Source: Mantis religiosa
Taxonomy: Eukaryota > Arthropoda > Insecta > Mantodea > Mantidae
DNA: 64,000 bases
Assembly: GCA_030765055.1 (NCBI GenBank)
Contig: CM060947.1
Coordinates: forward strand, 62,955,059 to 63,019,058
Direction: 5' to 3'
The notes beneath the pieces are model-generated. The model worked only from the letters and a program-made list of their open reading frames with translations, searched no databases and was not told where the DNA came from. Each line of letters opens with the position of its first letter. Within the stretch, counting starts at the first letter, position 1. The position numbers were made by a program, and so were the translations under genes. Positions 23,488 through 34,254 of this stretch are shown here, piece by piece.

Positions 23488-23859
23488 CGATGATATATGT
23501 ATATAAGGGCGATCAACTACGGCGGTCATCAGCGTCCTTTAAAAAACTAGTCATGGCAAAAGCCAGATATAAAACTTTCTAAAAACTATACAAGTGTAAC
23601 AAAACCTATTAAAAATACACGTACATAAAAAAATCAATCCTACCCTACTAAAACTTTCGTTCACTAAATCCTAAACTCTAAACTAGAAAAGAATCTAAAA
23701 AGAATCTAATGGTCTCCACGCACGGCCAGGGTGGGCCTGTTGACCGTCTCTCTCAGCCACGATGAGGAGCCCACACGAGGGAGACTGTTGGCTCGGGACC
23801 CCGGGTGCGCCAAACCCGTACCTATCGAAGTAGGCCCCTGGGGGGAAAGACTGAGTGAT
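23429..23859 (-). mobile_element. Short non-LTR retroposon with (ATC)n tail and 15-bp target duplication
   Basis: The element is 23444-23844, flanked by the direct repeat GAAAGACTGAGTGAT (23429-23443 and 23845-23859). Read on the minus strand it starts near CCTACTTCGATAGG and ends in about 14 ATC triplets, a simple-repeat tail typical of some LINE and SINE 3' ends. No coding frame. Other units show the uninterrupted site, for example near 51296. Confidence 0.82.
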
Positions 23860-24068
23860 CGAACAATGCCAATGTTGAATAAGTTCTTCCTGCTGCTCTA
23901 GTTTCACTTAATGGAATATATTGGTATAGCAAAATCGTAGAGTCACACCCGACAACCGGTCTTCTAGTGGAGCACTTAGTGTTAAAGTAGTTCGAGCAAA
24001 AGCTGAAAAGGGAGTACAATTTTGTTATATTTTTTAGTATTAAAGGAGCTGAAATGAGGATTATCAAG

Positions 24069-24141
24069 CACCACGTGGCCTAATGGACAAGTGGTCGTAT
24101 TTCGGTTACAAAGCTTGCAGGTTCCTGTCCTGTCATGCTCG
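24069..24141 (+). pseudogene. tRNA-Arg pseudogene Arg5
   Basis: TGGCCTAATGGA marks the A box, but the anticodon region reads GTCGTATTTCGGTTACAAAG and the B box is GTTCCTGTCC. Acceptor pairing is poor. Confidence 0.8.
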
Positions 24142-24988
24142 ATAAGAATTTTTTCCTTTCGAATTTCACTTACTTTAGGACGAGAGTTAGGAGGAACAGG
24201 TACTTCTTTCGGCGTACTCTTTTCTTACTGAAATTATTATTAATATTTTTGTGACTATTTTAAGAGTGTTAGAAAGTTGAATCTTAAGGATAGAATACAT
24301 ATTCTGTGTAGATTCACAAATATCCACGTTGCCGGAAAATCTTCTAGAAACCAAAGTAGACAAATTTGGTATTTCTTAACAACATGTACATTGAAGTTGT
24401 GTTTTATCCTTTAATGTGGGGAATATTAAAGTAAGAGTATAAATATAGTAAATCCTCTAATCCACTAGTAGCTTCTCGAAAGCTTCAGAGGATCAGATCA
24501 GTGTGATCATTAGAGGGACTTCATTCAAAGGCCTCGTCTGATGACGAGTATCAGGGAATGCAGACAAATTATTCTATGATAAAGAATAGGATAGGCCAAG
24601 TATGGCAGCCGGTGTGATGTCAAGTTGAATGCCATGATGCACTAGAGTGCATTTCCCATCAACTCGTATTCTGAATTGCTCAAGGATACCATGGTATGCA
24701 AGTTTAAAAGAATGAGGCCTGGGAATCAAACATCGACACCAGATGCCTTTGTATCGAATGTGTTTCCCTGGGAAATAGCATTTTCTTACGAAAATCCTTT
24801 AGCTAATATTGGAAATACTTGTGAAGAACTGACTGAGTTATTATCAAGTAAAAGTGAAAATATTCGTGGAAGACATTCGCACACAAGACTTGTTAAATTT
24901 TTTCTCCAAAGCCATTGTCAAAGGGAATCTTAGGTCTAAGTATTTAGAATGCCTTTACCAAAGGAGGCACAATGCATAATTCATACCG

Positions 24989-25059
24989 GCATCGGTGGTT
25001 CAGTGGTAGAATGCTCGCCTGCCCCGTGGGCGGCCCGGGAACGATTCCCGGCCGATGCA
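24989..25059 (+). tRNA. tRNA-Gly-like, copy Gly6, T loop altered
   Basis: GCC anticodon kept (CTGCCCC loop), but the T loop changed from TTCGATT to AACGATT, which destroys the B box, and the anticodon stem has GTGGG. Likely not transcribed well. Confidence 0.75.
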
Positions 25060-25116
25060 TATAATTCTATATAGCCAGCTCTTTGCCTGAGGTGTTCCTA
25101 ATCTCCTTTACGTTGG

Positions 25117-25430
25117 CCATAGTATCTCAAGGTTTAGAACGACTGAACGGAGACCAGAAGATCCGTGGTTCATATCCCGGCTATGGCCCACCTCGGTAGC
25201 GTAGATGGTAGCGTGTCTTCCTCGCGTTCAAGAGGTCCCGAGTTCGAATCTCGGTCATGGTGAGTTACCTGTGTAGGTTTTTTTCCAGGGATTTCCCTTA
25301 TGCTGAAAGATGTATGTCGGGTAACTCTAAGCTATATGGAACTCGGACTCATTTGTGCATCATTTCACCCATTTCATTCATCGTCCGATATGACTTAACG
25401 TTGGAGGAGGTAAATTAGAAAAAAAAATCT
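25117..25430 (+). mobile_element. Two-headed SINE: two tRNA-like heads, poly(A) tail
   Basis: Head 1 (25113-25186; GGCCATAGTATCTCAAGG.. CCCGGCTATGGC) belongs to the 6.3-kb SINE family. It is fused directly to head 2 (CCACCTCGGTAGCG.. GAGTTCGAATCTCGG) and its body (TTTTCCAGGGATTTCCC.. TGTCGGGTAACTC), ending in an A9 tail. The target TCTCCTT is repeated on both sides, so the fused form moved as one element. Head 2 alone is at 62916-63160. Confidence 0.78.
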
Positions 25431-26279
25431 CCTTCAAATTGTTATAACTGGAGATATATAAGCCTGGCATAATGACTAGATGGTTTAGTTTTGTGAAGTA
25501 TTATTATGTTGGTGATGTTGATATGATTTTACGTGAAAATTCTGAAAGTCAAAGTTGTGGGAGCTGTTAAACTTTGGTATAAGTTGAAGTATTGCGTCAG
25601 GATAGTAAATATTCATTAGTTGTATAGCTGATGCCACCATAGAAGACAATATTTGGTATTTCTTAACATCATGTACATTGAAGTTGTGTTTTATACCTTA
25701 AAGTGGGGATTATTAAAGTATAAATGCAGCGATTCCTCTAATCCCTTGCCAGGTTTCTCGCAAGTTTCATAGCATCACATCAGTGAGGGATTTCATTCAA
25801 AGTCCATGTCCTTCTGATGGATATCAGCGATTGCAGTCAAATGCCTTTATGATGAAGGATGAGGTAGGCCTAGCACGCTTACCGGTGTGATGTCAAAGTT
25901 GACTGATTACTGACCATGTTGCACTTGACTGCAGTTTGCAAGTGTGCGATTTGTAGAAGTAGAGCTCTCATCAACTCCTAATCTATATTGCTCAAGGATA
26001 CTATAACAAGCAAATTTAAAAGAATGCAGTCTGGGAATTGGACTTGTATACAAAATGCTTTCGTACCAAGTGTGTGTTCCTTGGAAATAATATTTTCTTA
26101 TGACCAAGTAAACCAAGATATGAACATTTGTGGACTCACTGAGTTATTTTCAAGTATAAACGAAGTTATTTCTAAAATTCAGTCGTACACAAGACTTCTT
26201 AAATTTGTTATATTCTTTCTGCATTAACGTTTAAGAAAAGGAGCCTTCAAACATAGGTATAACGGTTGTGCTAATATAC

Positions 26280-26350
26280 GCATCGGTGGTTCAGTGGTAG
26301 AATGCTCGCCTGCCACGCGGGCGGCCCGGGTTCGATTCCCGGCCGATGCA
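26280..26350 (+). tRNA. trnG-GCC: tRNA-Gly(GCC), copy Gly7
   Basis: A perfect copy: acceptor GCATCGG/CCGATGC, anticodon GCC, T arm CCGGG/CCCGG. It lies 251 bp upstream of the Polinton end. Confidence 0.97.
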
Positions 26351-26595
26351 AATACTTTTATGTACCTACCTGTTTGCGTGAAGCGTTGAATGTAGGAAAT
26401 ATCCTTCAGATTGTTAGTACCAGTCACTACTAAGCCTGACAATGTGACGAGACGCTTTGGTTTTATGAAATATTACTATGTTGATGATGTTAATTGATAT
26501 GATGCTGCGTGAAAGTTCCAGAAATCCGCACTCTGGGAGATATTAAACTTACTGTTTAATTTAAACATGGCGGCCCTAATTATCTTGCATATAAT

Positions 26596-26601
26596 TATAT
26601 C
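26596..26601 (+). repeat. Polinton target-site duplication, left copy
   Basis: TATATC immediately before the first element base (A of AGTAGAATAG). Identical to 43622-43627. Six bases is the Polinton/Maverick length. Confidence 0.9.
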
Positions 26602-26739
26602 AGTAGAATAGAAAGGAGTCTTCCAGCACAGACCCAAAAGAGCAAGATGGCGTCCATGCGTAATTTATGTATTTAGAATATTTTGACAGTGTTTATTTTA
26701 GACAGTCCCCTTAATTTGATGTATATTATGATGCTAGGT

Positions 26740-27770
26740 CTCAAGGTATGATCTGGGGGGGGGGCTCTAGGGTTAAGAGCTGCAGGTTTTCACCGGTAAG
26801 ACTGTTGGTCTGGGAAGTTATTAGCTGTAGGATTTAGAGGTTAGGTCTTGAGATAACGTTTGGGACTCTAGGGTTAAGAGTTGCAGGTTTTCACAGGTAA
26901 GGCTGCTGGTCTGGCAGGTTAATAGCTGTAGGATTTAGTGGTTTGGTCTTGAGGTATGATCTGGGGCTCTAGGGTTAAGAGTTGCAGGTTTTCACAGCTA
27001 GTTTTCACTGTTGGTCAGGTAGGTTGAAAGTTGTAGGATTTAGAGGTCAGGTCTCAAGGTATGATCTGGGGTCTCTAGGGTTAAGAGCTGCAGGATTTTA
27101 GGTAAAGAATGTTGGTCTGGGAGGATGAAAGCTGTAGGATTTAGAGGTTAGGCCTCCAGGTATGATCTGAAGGTTCTAGGGTTAAGAGTTGCAGGTGAGG
27201 ATGTTGGTCTGGGAGGTTAATAGCTGTAGGATTTAGATGTTAGGTCTTCAGGAATGATCTGTAGGTTCTAGGGTTAAGTGTTGCAGGTTTTCACAGGCAA
27301 GGAAGTTGGTCTGGGAGGTTAATAGCTGTAGAATTTAGAGGTTAGGTATTGAGGTATGATCTGGAGCTCTAGAGTTAAGAGCTGCAGGTTTTCACGGGTA
27401 AGGCTGATGGTCTGGGAGGTTAATAGCTGTAGATTTAGTGGTTAGGTCTTGAGGTATGATCTGAGGCTCTAGGGTTCAGAGTTGCATTTCTTCACAGGAG
27501 AAGTCTGTTGGTCTGGGAGATTGAAAGCTGAAGGATTTAGAGGTTAGATCTCGAGGTATGATCTGGAGAGGGCCCTAGGTTAAGGAGTTGATGGTTTTTT
27601 TTTCACAGCTAAAGACTGCTGGTCGGAGAGATTAATAGCTGTAGGATTTAGAGGTTAGATCTTCAGGTATGATCTGGGGCTCAAGGGTTAAGAGTTGCAG
27701 GGTGCATAGCTAAAGTTCGTTGGTCAGAAGGATAAAGGTTGTACGGTCTTATGGCTATCTTGTATGGGTT
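26740..27770 (+). repeat. About 95-105-bp tandem repeats, left arm
   Basis: Ten or so units share GGTATGATCTGGGGCTC, TAGGGTTAAGAG, TGCAGGTTTTCAC, GGTTAATAGCTGTAGG and ATTTAGAGGTTAGG. Units are clearly diverged. They begin about 140 bp inside the element end. Outlying copies lie at 28740-29060. Function unknown. Confidence 0.9.
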
Positions 27771-27864
27771 GAGGTATTGTCTTATGTTGTTGAAGTTCTG
27801 GTTGCTAGTCCAGGACTAAAAGATTGTTAATCTTGAGACAAGTGCTACACTTATGCTTTCCTAT

Positions 27865-28345
27865 TTCACCCTATTATAAACTACCATAACCAAATATACT
27901 CCTCTGTTTATACCTTTCATCATTCTTTATCCTAACCTAGATGTGTTTTGCTAAGGGCATCCTTTGTTGCATCTGTTAACCTAACTGTTCTCTTTCGTTA
28001 AGTTCCTGCATTCTACCACTTTAACCTAACCTAATATATTCCTTTGTTTTTACCTTCTTTCATCATTCTTTAACATAATCTAAGCTAACCTAACTCAGCA
28101 GCTCTCTTTCCTGAAGTTCCTCTATTTTGCCACTTTAACTTAACCTAGCTGTGTATCTGCTATTGGTATCCTTTGTTGCATCTGTTAACCTGACTGTTTT
28201 ATGTCCTTATGTTCCTCTATTCTCGCACTTTATCCTAACCTAATATACTGCTTTGTTTTTGCCATCTTTCACAGCTCCTTATCCTAATTCTTTTGGCTAT
28301 TGACATCCTTTCTCTTTGCTCAAGCTGTTCTATTCTTTCCTATCC
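27865..28345 (+). repeat. CCTAAC-rich degenerate repeats, left arm
   Basis: Motifs ATCCTAACCTA, TTGTTGCATCTGTTAACCT and AAGTTCCTCTATTCT recur two to four times with a spacing of roughly 130-250 bp. Related sequence recurs at about 33870-34060 on the other side of the polymerase gene. Despite the CCTAA words this is not a telomere array. Confidence 0.7.
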
Positions 28346-29622
28346 TAAACATGTTCATTTTCTTCTTTATATAACCCATATCTTTCAAGCTCAACTATTT
28401 TGTATTACGCTAACTACTTGTACGTATGATGTAAAATTCTTGAGGCTTGCTGATGTCAGAGCTCCTAGAACTATTTTTGGCACTGCTAGAGGTATATATG
28501 CTGATTAGATGCATTTATATAGTAAATTTAGCCCTTTGTGTAACTGCTTCTGTTTTCCTAACCATAGAGGTTTTTTTTTTGTTGCTAGGGATTCTTGTTC
28601 TTCGTACCTTCTCTATGCTTTCAGGAATTCTATTCTACCTTGTTATGTTTTGAAGTCTTATGCGTATATCTTAGGCTTCGTGATTATGTCTTTTGATTTG
28701 GTTAAGGTGTTCATCTCTTTTGGTCACGTGGTTAAGTCTTGAGGTACGATCTTAGGGCCTGGGGGTTTAAAGGATGTAGGTCTCATAGCTTAAGCTCGCA
28801 GGTCTTAAGGTTAAAGGCTGTAGGTTTGGTGGTTAGGTTGTATGGATTTGAGGTTAGATCTCTCGGTATAGGGTTTAAGACTGTAGGATCTAGAGGTTAC
28901 ATATTCAGGTATGATCTGAGGGATCTAGATGTAAGAGTTTTAACCTTCATAGCTAAAGGTTGCTGGCCAGGAGGTTAAAAGCTGTTGGGTCTAAAGGTTA
29001 GGTATTGAGGTATGATCTGGAAGCTCTAGGGTTAAGAGCTGTAGGTTTCAGAGCTACAAGGTTGACAGAGATATCTTCGTTACTGTTAGAGGTATATCTG
29101 TAATGCTCTAGGCGTCCAGTTTTCATACGGTTTCTTTCTCATGCAGATTGGTGTCTTCATACTCTTGTGTCCTTTTCAAGCTTTTCCTCCCCATACATCG
29201 TGTTTAAATATTTCGTAATGCTAAACTAATGTTCTAATGCTGTTTTCAAGCTTTTTCAGATGTTCTGAGGTTTATGTGCGTTTCAGGGATTCTTTTAGAC
29301 CAAGTTTAGCTACTTAAATCATTTTATACTAATTCCAATGTTTTCAAGGATATTTCAGATTATGAGGTAGCAGGTCTTTTTTTCAAATTTCCTATTTAAC
29401 ATTAATTAAAGTGTGCTCAGTTAGCTTATGTGGTGAGGTAGACGCCCCTCGTCTTTTTCTCTGGACTTGGGACCAGCGTCAGAATTTGTTTTTCTGAACG
29501 GTAGACTTAACGCCTTCCTCACTCTCGTTATTCAGCTGTTTTCATGATTAGATGTCAGCTACGTTCCAGTGTTTGTTGTTTCTCGGAATGAATTTTTTTT
29601 TTCTGTTCTATGGTTCCTTCTT
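28346..29622. other. Left arm, non-coding region downstream of polB
   Basis: Holds a module at about 28598-28750 (CCTTGTTATG.. TTTGGTTAAGGTGTTCATC.. GGTACGATCTTA) that recurs in the same orientation at about 34068-34205, so it brackets polB, then diverged members of the 95-bp family (28740-29060), then T-rich sequence to the polB stop. Short open frames here show no protein character. Confidence 0.6.
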
Positions 29623-32600
29623 TCATTCACCGTTCAAAAGATGGTAATGTCCATGGGCATATGTGGATACTCCATCATCTGCAATTACTCTCTTGTCATC
29701 ATGTGGAGATAAGGATATTTTGTTCACTTCCACTGACGTAACATTATGTTGACGGGACATAATTAGGTTCATTGGCGTTCTTATGATTTCTCTACTTTTA
29801 AGACAGTCCACATAGCTCTCAAAGGTGATGTATTGTTTAATGGCGCTATGCTTTATGCCTTTTATCTTCTTGATTACACCTCCATCGATGTCGAGAGCAT
29901 ACATCTTCGGTCTCAGTCCAACAAAACGATGAATAATTTTTCCATTGGTTTCATCTTTAAATTTTCCCAATACTTTCTTGTTCGTTGTAGAATGGCATAT
30001 GTGATGGCGAGGATAATCAGCAGTATCCAGATGTTCCAGAAAACGTAACTTATCCTGGTATATATCTCCGGTAGTCACACGATGAATGAAAGAGTCAGTA
30101 TCCATGTACATGAGCTTCAGATTTTCAAGCCCGTAATACGGCATTAACACATCATAAAGATACCAATACATCAAGGTCTTCGAGATATCGAGCACACACA
30201 TCCCAATGTATATAGGCTTGTTGAAGACTATCTCCCGCGACGCCATGTGTACTGCAACCAGATTAGGTCCATATATAGTTCTATCAATGAATGTAGGCTT
30301 AGCAACCAGTTTTTCCAATGTTTTCCAGTCGGTGACAAGTCGTATATTCAGCCGGTTTCTGATGTTTTCCATAGTTTTTCCAAACATGGCATTGTTAAAA
30401 AGTTTGTAAAGATCCTTTTCGAAATCATTTCTCGATCCTTGTCGTAACCGGTTATTGAATTCCACATAAGGTTTTAACCAACATGACTGTTGAAATTGTA
30501 GCACCCTATGGATTTTAGTCAGTTGTAATCCATGACTAAGGGCCTGCTTCAAAGTCATATAATGCACCACATACTTAGTTCTTGATCCAAGGTGAGGAAT
30601 TAATTTCTTTGTAGAAGAACCAGTAGGCTTGATACACTCAGGCAGGAACGGTAAATCATTATGCAGGTCATGGAGTTCTGCAGGATATTGAAGGTCTACT
30701 TCTAAAATGTATCCGAGAGGGTCATCTTCTCTTAGTATTTCTAGGTTGATATCTTCAGGAGAAACCCACTTAAAACCCCCAAAAGGAAGGGCGTGGCACA
30801 TTGCCCAACCATATTGGTTATTCGCGTCCTCGTACGTAATATATTGTGAAGGCTTACTTGAGTCATACTCCTTCATGTAGTGGTTGTTCGCCCCTGCATA
30901 TCGGTGAGAAACTTGGCATAATCCTCCTCTTATTCCTGCTTCAACCATGAGTAGTTGGTCATAATCCTGTAGTAATTCCAGTTCAATTCCTGTGTACAGC
31001 AGCATGGCATCCCATGTAAGTCCAGGTGATGTAAAATAATGTGCAGGATCAACTTTATGGGTTTTCAGGGTCTGCTCTCTGAATGTCTCAAACACATCTG
31101 CTAGTAGGAGGACATCTGAAGTTAAGTAGAGATCACTGTAGTCACCTAGCGTTCCAATGTTGAAGTGGCTCCATATGGTTTTTGCATGCTCATACTCTGC
31201 ATCACTAATTTCTTCTTTGTTTAACTTATTGTAGAATGCCTCCCTCGGAGGAAGATGTGTCTCACTCAAAACATCCCATGATGTGACGTAATCGTAGGGG
31301 AACACTCCCTTACGGGTCATTAATTTGATCTTCTCTGCTCCAAAGTTCTTCAGGGTTTCAGGATATGACGTTAGATTTTTTGCTAGTTTATCCAAGCTGG
31401 TACTAAGGAAACGATAGGTATCTACAAAGCGGAGTTTAATGTCGCCAACATACTTGGAAAATGATATGTAACTCTCCTCGGAGCTAGGAATAACTTCAAC
31501 TCTGTCGCTAGTACAACCTAACTCTTTAACAATGAAATGAGAGTCATATCCACTCAGGTTGTGCATGAAGACAGGAATATAATTGGGCGTTTTGCAAGCG
31601 AGATTACACTGATTATGTAGACTTCCTCGGTATTCACCGGTTATATGGTCATGGTCCCGTACTTTCCAGTTCTCTCCGGTAAATTCTTTACCACACAAGT
31701 AACATTCTCTAGAGCATTCGAAAGACTTCTGCTGCTCATCTGTTAGTGTTAATGGAGCATACGTTTTGTAAACACTATTAATCTTCTTTGCAAGAGACGT
31801 TACATACTCCATAAACTTCGCCGCTGCACCATAACCACGATATACGTAGGGTTCAGTAGGAAGATCGGTCTGCAGGCCTTCAATCGAGGCTGAGGGTTTG
31901 ACATATACACAGAAACTCATAGGAATATGCTTCTGATATGGAGCTGTATAAGATGTTTCGGGATTAGAAGAACAGCTGTGGTAAGGGGTAAGAATGCTTT
32001 CAAAGTCGGCATAGATGACATAAGGCAATTTCAGCATCCTTTCAATGTTCTTGAATCTGACGATAGAGTTCTCCATTGTAGGCATAACAATCCTGGCAAC
32101 TCCGTGCTGATTGCATATTTTCCTATGATCATTCAACTTCTCAATTCCACCATATCGATCATCAAAGTGCGTAAAACAACGTTTACAGGTGTAGATTTTT
32201 CCCTTCCGTGTAGTCTTTTGTTGATGGATAAGTTTCTCAAAATGCTTTATATAGACGTAATGATGGCTTCCAGCAGCATTACTTAATATAAGCAGGTCAC
32301 GATGCTCAATCAGTCCATCATCGACAACTTTCATAGGAAACACTTGATTCTTTTCATCCAAACCGAAAACATTTATAGAGATGTTATTTTTTCGTTCAAA
32401 TTTCGGGATATCAGTCAGGCTCGTAGGAAATGAGATGCAGGTAAAGTCATATCTTTCTTGAAGATCCTTATACTTGCTAACACGTTGAGGATTCTTTTGA
32501 ATGAACTTGGCAAGTACGGCGTACATAAAACATTTCTCATCTTCATAATTCTGTGGATTTATACAGGCTCCTTTAGCTCCAACAGTGGCCGGTAGAGGGA

Positions 32601-33261
32601 TGTAACTGCTTCCTCTTAGTCCATTATTCTTGTTGATTCTAACTCGAACCCCGTCAACAGCTAATAAAGCCCAGTTGCTTCCTTTAAGTTGACTTTCCTC
32701 CATTTCAGTACAAAGTTTCTTGAATTTCCTTTCCAAGATGGCGTCCAAGTCACTTTCTAAAAATATTGCTTGGTTTGGTGTTTTAAAGGCTTTATCAGTA
32801 GTATCACCAACGGCATTCACAAACTGACATTCAGCCACGAGGTTAATTTTCACACTTTTATGAACCCTTAGCTCCTTCTGAATGGCTTGAATTATCCGCT
32901 GTTTTGATTCTTGGAGATATGTGTTCAGGTCTTGGCATGTAGAGCACTGGATGAAATATGATTTCAGTCGATCCTGGAAAGCTGTTTCATATTCTACGAC
33001 ATCGTCTTCATCAGGAACCATTAACAGCAATTTATGTTTGGTAGGCTCGATCTTGAGTTTCTTAGCAGCAGTTATTCTCTCGCATCGTTCTTGGTGCTCA
33101 TCTCTACGACGTTCAGTACCATAAACGCCATCACAATGTTTACATTCGTAATACTGACCACATACTAGCTCGTGTCTCTTTTTATTGTAGTTTTTCAGGA
33201 AACTCTTATCACATTTACCACACTTAAATTCTTGTATAGCAGCGTCTAACAGAGCTTCCAT
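29623..33261 (-). CDS. polB: Protein-primed-type family B DNA polymerase, left copy
   Basis: 1212 residues, full length. Two N-terminal zinc-finger-like motifs (C14-C17..H30-C34; C40-C43..H56-C60). 3'-5' exonuclease motifs YADFES (D419, E421), HNLSGYDSHF (D573) and YLTSDVLLL (D716). Between Exo I and Exo II there is a C520-C523, DHDH 536-539, H549/C552 module like an HNH/endonuclease VII zinc fold. Polymerase motif A YEDANNQYG (D812), motif B KLFNNAMFGK (K953), motif C YMDTDS (D1054, D1056), and the IRGG region (777-780). It should copy the element's linear DNA. It differs from the right copy at five residues: S107, L116, G316, N701, L1035. Read outward, with the stop about 3.0 kb from the element end. 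Confidence 0.95.
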   Translation of the reverse strand: MEALLDAAIQEFKCGKCDKSFLKNYNKKRHELVCGQYYECKHCDGVYGTERRRDEHQERCERITAAKKLKIEPTKHKLLLMVPDEDDVVEYETAFQDRLKSYFIQCSTCQDLNTYLQESKQRIIQAIQKELRVHKSVKINLVAECQFVNAVGDTTDKAFKTPNQAIFLESDLDAILERKFKKLCTEMEESQLKGSNWALLAVDGVRVRINKNNGLRGSSYIPLPATVGAKGACINPQNYEDEKCFMYAVLAKFIQKNPQRVSKYKDLQERYDFTCISFPTSLTDIPKFERKNNISINVFGLDEKNQVFPMKVVDDGLIEHRDLLILSNAAGSHHYVYIKHFEKLIHQQKTTRKGKIYTCKRCFTHFDDRYGGIEKLNDHRKICNQHGVARIVMPTMENSIVRFKNIERMLKLPYVIYADFESILTPYHSCSSNPETSYTAPYQKHIPMSFCVYVKPSASIEGLQTDLPTEPYVYRGYGAAAKFMEYVTSLAKKINSVYKTYAPLTLTDEQQKSFECSRECYLCGKEFTGENWKVRDHDHITGEYRGSLHNQCNLACKTPNYIPVFMHNLSGYDSHFIVKELGCTSDRVEVIPSSEESYISFSKYVGDIKLRFVDTYRFLSTSLDKLAKNLTSYPETLKNFGAEKIKLMTRKGVFPYDYVTSWDVLSETHLPPREAFYNKLNKEEISDAEYEHAKTIWSHFNIGTLGDYSDLYLTSDVLLLADVFETFREQTLKTHKVDPAHYFTSPGLTWDAMLLYTGIELELLQDYDQLLMVEAGIRGGLCQVSHRYAGANNHYMKEYDSSKPSQYITYEDANNQYGWAMCHALPFGGFKWVSPEDINLEILREDDPLGYILEVDLQYPAELHDLHNDLPFLPECIKPTGSSTKKLIPHLGSRTKYVVHYMTLKQALSHGLQLTKIHRVLQFQQSCWLKPYVEFNNRLRQGSRNDFEKDLYKLFNNAMFGKTMENIRNRLNIRLVTDWKTLEKLVAKPTFIDRTIYGPNLVAVHMASREIVFNKPIYIGMCVLDISKTLMYWYLYDVLMPYYGLENLKLMYMDTDSFIHRVTTGDIYQDKLRFLEHLDTADYPRHHICHSTTNKKVLGKFKDETNGKIIHRFVGLRPKMYALDIDGGVIKKIKGIKHSAIKQYITFESYVDCLKSREIIRTPMNLIMSRQHNVTSVEVNKISLSPHDDKRVIADDGVSTYAHGHYHLLNGE

Positions 33262-34254
33262 CGCTTTAATATTCCAGTTTTTGTTATGTGCAGGCTAGTT
33301 CTTGGGGAATATGTCGCTCAGCAAGTGTTTGATATACCTTTTCACTTCTCTTCTTCACCTTGATAACTTATCAACGCTACTGAAGATGAATTTCACTGCA
33401 GGAGCTGATCCGCTAAGCTATAAACACACTAGCGTAATTACAACCTAAGCTCAATCAAGCTCCATTTATACAATTAGTGCAGACCTAAAAGAAAACTTCA
33501 TCATTGCCAGCAATACCGGGGTTCGAAGGTGGCGCTCCTATCGGAGAAAACCTAAAAGAAAACTATTATCTTGCTACCACAGGGGTTCGAAGATGGTTCT
33601 ACTATTGGAGAAAACCTAAAAGAAAACTCTATTAATTTTCCAGTTTTCAATTATTCTTTAACTACTATACAATTCACATGAGAGAAAAAATTAGACAAAT
33701 TAAAATTTAAAAAGGAAATAAATAACTAGATTTGAAGATAAAATTTAGACAATTCAAACGAGTATAAACACGACTAGGCTACGCCTTTTAGTTTTAAAGT
33801 TACATTAGGAGCTCCCATTGCCACCCGTAGACACCTCTCCTTCATCTTCAACCACGTATTCTTGATTCTTTTCACACATCTCTTAACCTAGCAGTTCTAT
33901 TTTCCTCAAGTTCATCTATTACACTGTTTAACTCACCTAAGGGGCGTCCTTAGGCTCCTTCACTTCATCCTCAACCACGTGTTCTTCATTCCTTTAGATA
34001 CATGTTTAACCTAGTTATGTTTTTGCTATGGAGATCCGTTCTCTTTTCTTAAGTTCAATTAGTTCATTCATCTTGTTATGTTGAGTCTTATGCTTATATA
34101 TTGAACTTTGTGATTTAGTCTCTGATCTGAAAGTCTATGTATTTTGGTTAAGGTACTCATCCCTTTTGGTCATGGGCCAAGTCATGATGTATGATCTTAT
34201 GGGTTGAGCTTGTCAACACGCCTAAAGCATTGATATTCAGAGTTATTTAAATTA
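33262..34254. promoter_or_regulatory. Upstream region of left polB with three iterated motifs
   Basis: The motif ACCTAAAAGAAAACT occurs at 33483-33497, 33550-33564 and 33614-33628 (spacing 67 and 64), usually after GGAGAA. GGGGTTCGAAG occurs between copies. These lie 220-370 bp upstream of the polB start and are candidates for promoter or replication-factor sites; the role is inference. Beyond them are AT-rich sequence and the 34068-34205 module that repeats 28598-28750. Confidence 0.55.

Larger units (their letters stand above)
22876..26601 (+). repeat. tRNA-array unit U5 (Phe5-Arg5-Gly6) plus partial unit ending in Gly7
   Basis: The start is lost in the gap. U5 resembles U8 (about 50640-52560). 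It contains a 401-bp retroposon (23444-23844) and a two-headed SINE (25117-25430). The partial second unit is broken by the Polinton at 26602 and continues at 43622. Confidence 0.7.

Noticed and set aside
23441..23490. Histidine-rich frame
   Set aside because: Comes from the ATC/GAT simple-repeat tail of the retroposon.
26602..26700. AAGATGGCG word near the Polinton end as a YY1/Pho site
   Set aside because: One short match in each arm end, and another inside the polymerase coding sequence, is not enough to claim a regulatory site.
26740..27770. CRISPR-like array
   Set aside because: Units are contiguous, diverged tandem repeats without unique spacers, in a eukaryotic genome.
31927..32286. 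119-codon plus-strand frame, and its mirror at 37938-38297
   Set aside because: Antisense shadow of the polymerase gene; present in both arms only because the gene is.
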